Below the pieces are notes generated by a model, which made no database searches, was not told where the DNA came from, and was given only the letters and a program-made list of their open reading frames with translations. The translations under genes and the position numbers were made by a program. DNA of 32,972 nt. Origin: a virus. Position 1 is the first letter of the stretch. Every line of letters starts with the position of its first letter. This document shows positions 29,600-32,972 of the stretch, one piece after another. The stretch spans positions 1-32,972 of the IMG/VR virus record IMGVR_UViG_3300047546_000629. One strand, given 5' to 3'.

Positions 29600-29974
29600 A
29601 TGGGACTCGATCAATACGCGTTTGCTGTCCCGTGTGATGATGCCAAGGGCTTGCCAGACGTGGAGGCCAAGATGCCTGACACGGCTGAGAAGGTGTGGCA
29701 ATGGCGCAAGCACGCCAACTTGCATGGGTGGATGGAGCATCTGTATCGCACACGAGGCGGCGGCGGTGACTTCAACTGCCAGACGGTGCGCTTGGCATTG
29801 CATGACCTAGACCAGCTCGAACTGGACATCATCAGCCACGCCCTCCCCTATACGGAGGGCTTCTTCTTCGGTGAGTCCTCGCCAGAGGATGACGCCGACA
29901 CGCTGGCGTTCGTCAAGGCTGCGCGGCAGCGCATCCAAGACAACTGCGTCATCTACTACGACTCATGGTGGTGA
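29600..29974 (+). CDS. MGLD-family conserved phage protein (124 aa)
   Basis: ATG at 29600 behind a near-perfect GGAGGTGA. The protein starts MGLDQYAF, has WQWRKHANLHGWMEHLY near residues 33-49 and ends YYDSWW. This pattern marks a widespread small phage and bacterial protein family; some databases label it phosphoglycerate kinase, which neither length nor motif supports. The function is unknown. A strong terminator follows 19 bases after its stop, ending the five-gene group that starts at 28800. Confidence 0.75.
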   Translation: MGLDQYAFAVPCDDAKGLPDVEAKMPDTAEKVWQWRKHANLHGWMEHLYRTRGGGGDFNCQTVRLALHDLDQLELDIISHALPYTEGFFFGESSPEDDADTLAFVKAARQRIQDNCVIYYDSWW

Positions 29975-29993
29975 CTCATGCCACCCAAACCAC

Positions 29994-30019
29994 AGCCCGC
30001 GCAAGCGGGCTTTTTTTTT
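29994..30019 (+). terminator. Strong Rho-independent terminator
   Basis: AGCCCGC (29994-30000), loop GCAA, GCGGGCT (30005-30011), then a run of T to 30019. Stem, loop and tract are near ideal. Confidence 0.92.
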
Positions 30020-30045
30020 CCACCAACCGCTCGAAAGGAGCAACC

Positions 30046-30360
30046 ATGACTGCAAAGAAACCCATCAACATGCTATCGACCGAACTCGTTGAAGCTGCGT
30101 CCGCAGCCAAGACGACAGGCGACGACGCCACATTCCTCGCTGTCTTGGCGGAACTCAAACGCCGCGTCGAGAAGGGTGGCACGCGCTTCGCCAAGAAGGC
30201 ATTGAAGTTGGTCGAGGGCATGACCCCACCCGTGGCAGCGCCCACCATCGTGGTCGAGACCCCGCCTACGGCGGTCTCGACGGCAACGCCTGTGCCTGCC
30301 CCTGCGATGTCGTTCATCGCCCCTGCTCCCGCCCGTGTGCGCAAGCCCACGATAGTCTGA
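30046..30360 (+). CDS. Small helical protein with Pro/Ala-rich tail (104 aa)
   Basis: ATG at 30046 with AAAGGAG upstream, 26 bases after the terminator's last T, so it must have its own promoter or readthrough. Residues 1-60 are helical and charged (LSTELVEAASAAKTTG, AVLAELKRRVEKGGTRFAKK, a possible nucleic-acid-binding region). From 63 to the end it is rich in Pro, Ala, Thr and Val and looks disordered, ending RVRKPTIV. No family recognised. Inverted repeats follow immediately. Confidence 0.65.
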   Translation: MTAKKPINMLSTELVEAASAAKTTGDDATFLAVLAELKRRVEKGGTRFAKKALKLVEGMTPPVAAPTIVVETPPTAVSTATPVPAPAMSFIAPAPARVRKPTIV

Positions 30361-30442
30361 CACATCGTGTCACCGATGTGATACTTCGTGTATCATAGAC
30401 GTGACATTATGTGTTCCACATGAAACATACGAAAGGAACCAC
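30361..30442 (+). promoter_or_regulatory. Regulatory leader of the CobS-like gene
   Basis: Two adjacent inverted repeats: CACATCG/CGATGTG (30361-30367, 30374-30380) and TGATAC/GTATCA (30379-30384, 30390-30395). A TGTATCAT stretch (30389-30396) could be an extended -10 element, with a weak -35 candidate upstream. The ribosome site AAAGGAA lies before the ATG at 30443. There is no T-tract, so operator or promoter is more likely than terminator. Confidence 0.45.
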
Positions 30443-32344
30443 ATGACACGACGCTTATCAGCGTTGCGCTGGAAGGTATGGCTCAACATGGAATCCGCAT
30501 CCGAGCGACGCAAGTCGATGCGTGCGTGGCTCCATGAGATGAGCGCAGACGAGGACTTGGAGGCGCTCGCCGTCAAATACCTCGTCCAACAAGGCACGTC
30601 AGGTCGCAAGACATGGCGTGGCCTGATCGACTCGATGACCATGAGTGACTTGGTCTCGTGTCTTTGCATGGTCGGCTCACTCAAGCCGTTGCTCACACAC
30701 GCAACCGATACCACGCAAACCATCGCTTCATCCATCGGCATCGCTGACTCGCAGGGCGCAATCAACCTTGAGTTGCGCTACATGCCATCACACAAAGTCG
30801 ATGACCTCGTCATTTCGGAGATCACAAACATGAACATGGAACAAACATTCAAGGATGACATCCTGCCTGTCGCTCAGGCGATGTTCTCTGGCGCGTCAGA
30901 CTCATTCGGCAACGACGTATCCACGCCAGTCAATGCCTGTCTCGTTGCGGCCAAGGCGCACAGCTTCATGGATGTCTCATCGCGTGATGCGATGTTGGCT
31001 TACATCGAACTCAACGCAATCGCAGGCCAAATCGACACCCACTTTGCAGGCGTGACATCAGCGTCTGCCCGTGCCGTTGCCGAGGCAATGGGCGAAACAG
31101 ATTCATCAACCATCACTACGGAGGAACCCGCACACATGTCCGCAACTACCGCCACCGCACCCACCATCACCATCGACCCCAACCTGAGCAAAGCCATCGA
31201 CGCATTGCTTGGCCCCGCAACTGGGGGCAAGTTCGCCACGCTCTCAGACATGGTGCGTCAGATGGGCGAGGCAACCACCGCAGCTGCCGATGCGCAGCGC
31301 AAGGCCACCGAGCTTGCCTCTCGCTTGGCCAAGACACCGAGCGTTCCGATGCCGACCACCATCCCAGGTGACGGCAAGCTACCCAACGGCAAGATCGAGA
31401 TGGTGCGTGCCATCGATGTCTTCAGCGGGCCTCGTGGCAAGAAAGCCAAGGCGCTTGAGTTCGAGATTCCCAAGTTCGTATGGGATGCACCTCACCCGCT
31501 TGTGCCTACGATTGACCCCAACTACAAGTTCCGTCTCAAGCACTTGCTCAAGGTGCTGTGGGCGTTGAGCAACCGCCAGAACATCTGGCTTTACGGTCAC
31601 TCTGGCACGGGCAAGACCACGCTGATCGAACAGATCGCCGCCTATCTGCAATGGCCTGTCATGCGCATCAACTTGGACTCAGGCATTGAGCGTTCTGACA
31701 TCGTCGGTCACACGGGTCTTGTCTCCGAGGCAGGCACTACCGTATCCAAGTTCATCGAGGGTATCGCTCCCAAGGCGATGGCGCAGGGTGCAATCCTGCT
31801 CGTTGACGAGTGCGACTACGGCCGACCCGACGTGATGTATGCGATTCAGCGCGTCTTGGAACACAAGGGTTTGCTCTTGACTGAAGACAACGCTCGTGTC
31901 GTGACGCCTCACCCCTACTTCCGCATCGTTGCCACCGCCAACACGCGTGGTCAGGGCGATGAGTTCGGTGTCTACCCTGGCGCACGGGTGCAGTCGATTG
32001 CGTTCCGTAACCGCTTCAACGTGTGGGTTGAGGTCGAGTATCTCGACGAGGCTGAAGAGCAACAGCTTCTGCTCGACAACTACCCGACCATCGACAAGAA
32101 CGATGCAGGCTTGTTCGTCAAGCTCGCCAACGAGATTCGCACGGCGTTCAAGGGTGGCGAGATCATGGAGACTGCCTCGCCTCGTGACCTGCTTGCGTTA
32201 GGCCACATGTTCGTGGACTTCCACTCTCTCATCGGTGACCGCAAGGCCGCCGTCGAGCTTGCGATTGACACCGTCATCGTGAGCAAGGTGACGGGCGACG
32301 CGCAAGCCAAGGTGCGTGAGATTTACAAACGTGTCTTCGCATAA
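30443..32344 (+). CDS. CobS-like AAA+ ATPase with long N-terminal extension
   Basis: 633 aa from ATG 30443 (AAAGGAA upstream). The C-terminal 400 residues are a MoxR/CobS-type AAA+ ATPase: Walker A GHSGTGKTT at 385-393, a SDIVGHTGL region at about 418-426, Walker B ILLVDE at 451-456, ATANT sensor 1 at 497-501, and an FRNRF arginine-finger-type motif at 521-525. CobS proper is the ATPase of cobaltochelatase; phage homologues usually have no cobalamin pathway and the substrate is unknown. Residues 1 to about 230 are an extension with no recognised domain. Two internal Met codons have ribosome-like sites (30830 and 31136); the second would give a 402-aa product of usual phage CobS length. It is paired with the CobT-like gene downstream. 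Confidence 0.88.
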   Translation: MTRRLSALRWKVWLNMESASERRKSMRAWLHEMSADEDLEALAVKYLVQQGTSGRKTWRGLIDSMTMSDLVSCLCMVGSLKPLLTHATDTTQTIASSIGIADSQGAINLELRYMPSHKVDDLVISEITNMNMEQTFKDDILPVAQAMFSGASDSFGNDVSTPVNACLVAAKAHSFMDVSSRDAMLAYIELNAIAGQIDTHFAGVTSASARAVAEAMGETDSSTITTEEPAHMSATTATAPTITIDPNLSKAIDALLGPATGGKFATLSDMVRQMGEATTAAADAQRKATELASRLAKTPSVPMPTTIPGDGKLPNGKIEMVRAIDVFSGPRGKKAKALEFEIPKFVWDAPHPLVPTIDPNYKFRLKHLLKVLWALSNRQNIWLYGHSGTGKTTLIEQIAAYLQWPVMRINLDSGIERSDIVGHTGLVSEAGTTVSKFIEGIAPKAMAQGAILLVDECDYGRPDVMYAIQRVLEHKGLLLTEDNARVVTPHPYFRIVATANTRGQGDEFGVYPGARVQSIAFRNRFNVWVEVEYLDEAEEQQLLLDNYPTIDKNDAGLFVKLANEIRTAFKGGEIMETASPRDLLALGHMFVDFHSLIGDRKAAVELAIDTVIVSKVTGDAQAKVREIYKRVFA

Positions 32345-32353
32345 GGAGGAGTT

Positions 32354-32593
32354 ATGCCAGCAACACTTACCTTCGAGGACGGTGTGGTGCGCTTGAGTGG
32401 AGTCGCTGATGACAGCGATGACTTCAAGCTCGCAGCAGCCATCCAACTGGCGCTGTCTTCGCCGAACTACGTCAACCTGACGTTCGAGTTCGCAAGCATC
32501 TTCGCCAACTACAAGCCGTCGATGACCGACGTTGCGAGCAACACGCAACAGGAACTCACCGATCAACTCAACCAACTCAAGGAGAAGCCATGA
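32354..32593 (+). CDS. Small protein between CobS- and CobT-like genes (79 aa)
   Basis: ATG at 32354 with AAGGAGGAG upstream, 9 bases after the CobS-like stop. It is acidic, with an early beta part (LTFEDGVVRLSGVADD), a helix with DDFKLAAAIQLAL, and a Gln/Leu-rich C-terminal helix. Its stop overlaps the next start (ATGA). It probably belongs to the same functional unit, perhaps as an adaptor; no family recognised. Confidence 0.7.
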   Translation: MPATLTFEDGVVRLSGVADDSDDFKLAAAIQLALSSPNYVNLTFEFASIFANYKPSMTDVASNTQQELTDQLNQLKEKP

Positions 32594-32972
32594 GCCTAGC
32601 GCATCGAGCGATGGACACTCGCTCATTCGAGGATGCAACCGCATCCACCGCACGCACGCTTTCCCGTGACCACAAGATTGAGGTTGTCTTCGCAGGCGAG
32701 ATGGCCTGCACGAACAACGCTCAGATCATCCTGCCCAAGCTGCCTGACAACAAGACATTGTCCAAGGAGCAGGTTGCGATTGGCAGGGGTTACGTTGACC
32801 ACGAGATCGGCCACAAGCTGATGACTGACTTCGCATACGGCGAGAAGAACAAGGCTGTCTTCATGTCCGACCCGCTCGTCAAAGCGTTGAGCAATGCGAT
32901 GGAGGATGTGCGCATCGAGCGTGGTCTTGGCGACCTCTACCCAGGTATGCCTGAGAACATCGTGTCCACGGC
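32590..32972 (+). CDS. CobT-like metalloprotein, N-terminal part (partial)
   Basis: ATG at 32590 in a 4-base overlap with the gene before; the frame is open to the right edge (127 codons visible). It has a VDHEIGHKLMTDF segment (HEIGH at 71-75), which fits a zinc-peptidase-like HExxH, and then ALSNAMEDVRIERGL (about 99-113), as in the CobT/VWA-type proteins that pair with CobS-like AAA+ ATPases. The VWA domain expected at the C-terminus is beyond the window. The pair likely works as an ATP-driven remodelling or metal/protein-handling machine; the phage substrate is unknown. Confidence 0.8.
   Translation, partial: MSLAHRAMDTRSFEDATASTARTLSRDHKIEVVFAGEMACTNNAQIILPKLPDNKTLSKEQVAIGRGYVDHEIGHKLMTDFAYGEKNKAVFMSDPLVKALSNAMEDVRIERGLGDLYPGMPENIVST

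Noticed and set aside
29840-29868. GCCCTCC/GGAGGGC hairpin followed by TTCTTCTTC
   Set aside because: Terminator-like, but inside the 124-aa gene with an interrupted T-tract, and a far better terminator follows that gene.

Overview
The window is part of a tailed double-stranded DNA phage genome, most likely a podovirus-type virion. It has a terminase pair, a portal, a scaffold, an SU10/DUF5309-like major capsid protein, P22 gp4/gp10-like neck and tail-hub proteins, two fibres and a run of large virion proteins of the kind ejected into the host. I see no tape-measure or sheath gene and no tRNA, IS element, CRISPR array or integrase. A Gram-negative host is likely, from the GH108 lysozyme and the compact host-like Rho-independent terminators. 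A Burkholderiales-type host is only a guess.

The genome is read divergently from a gene-poor region at 27969-28383. Everything to the left (1-27968) is on the minus strand and encodes DNA packaging and the virion. In transcription order it runs: TerS, TerL, portal, a small coiled-coil protein, a 1181-aa modular fibre, two small virion-type proteins, a Cys-rich Hint-domain protein, an Ig-like protein, a 2OG-Fe(II) oxygenase-like protein, a radical SAM/SPASM enzyme, a holin-like protein, a small protein, scaffold, terminator, major capsid protein, terminator, a small protein, neck adaptor, tail hub, second fibre, GNAT acetyltransferase, and five virion/ejection-type proteins (one a GH108 lysozyme, the last cut by the left edge). 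Everything to the right (28384-32972) is on the plus strand. It holds seven small unknown early-type genes in terminator-bounded groups, then a CobS-like AAA+ ATPase, a 79-aa protein and the start of a CobT-like metalloprotein.

The most unusual part is 15128-19125. A protein with an Asn-Cys repeat tract followed directly by a Hint (hedgehog/intein) domain lies at the head of a translationally coupled run with an Ig-like protein, a 2OG-Fe(II) oxygenase-like enzyme and a radical SAM enzyme with a complete SPASM cysteine pattern. This looks like a virion-protein modification and self-processing cassette inserted between portal and scaffold, genes that are usually close together. Other points of interest are a nested hairpin covering the ribosome binding site of the leftmost gene, a capsid gene enclosed by two terminators, T7/T3-promoter-like boxes in the divergent region, and a CobS-like gene with a long N-terminal extension and internal start signals. 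All functions are read from motifs by eye; no search was run.
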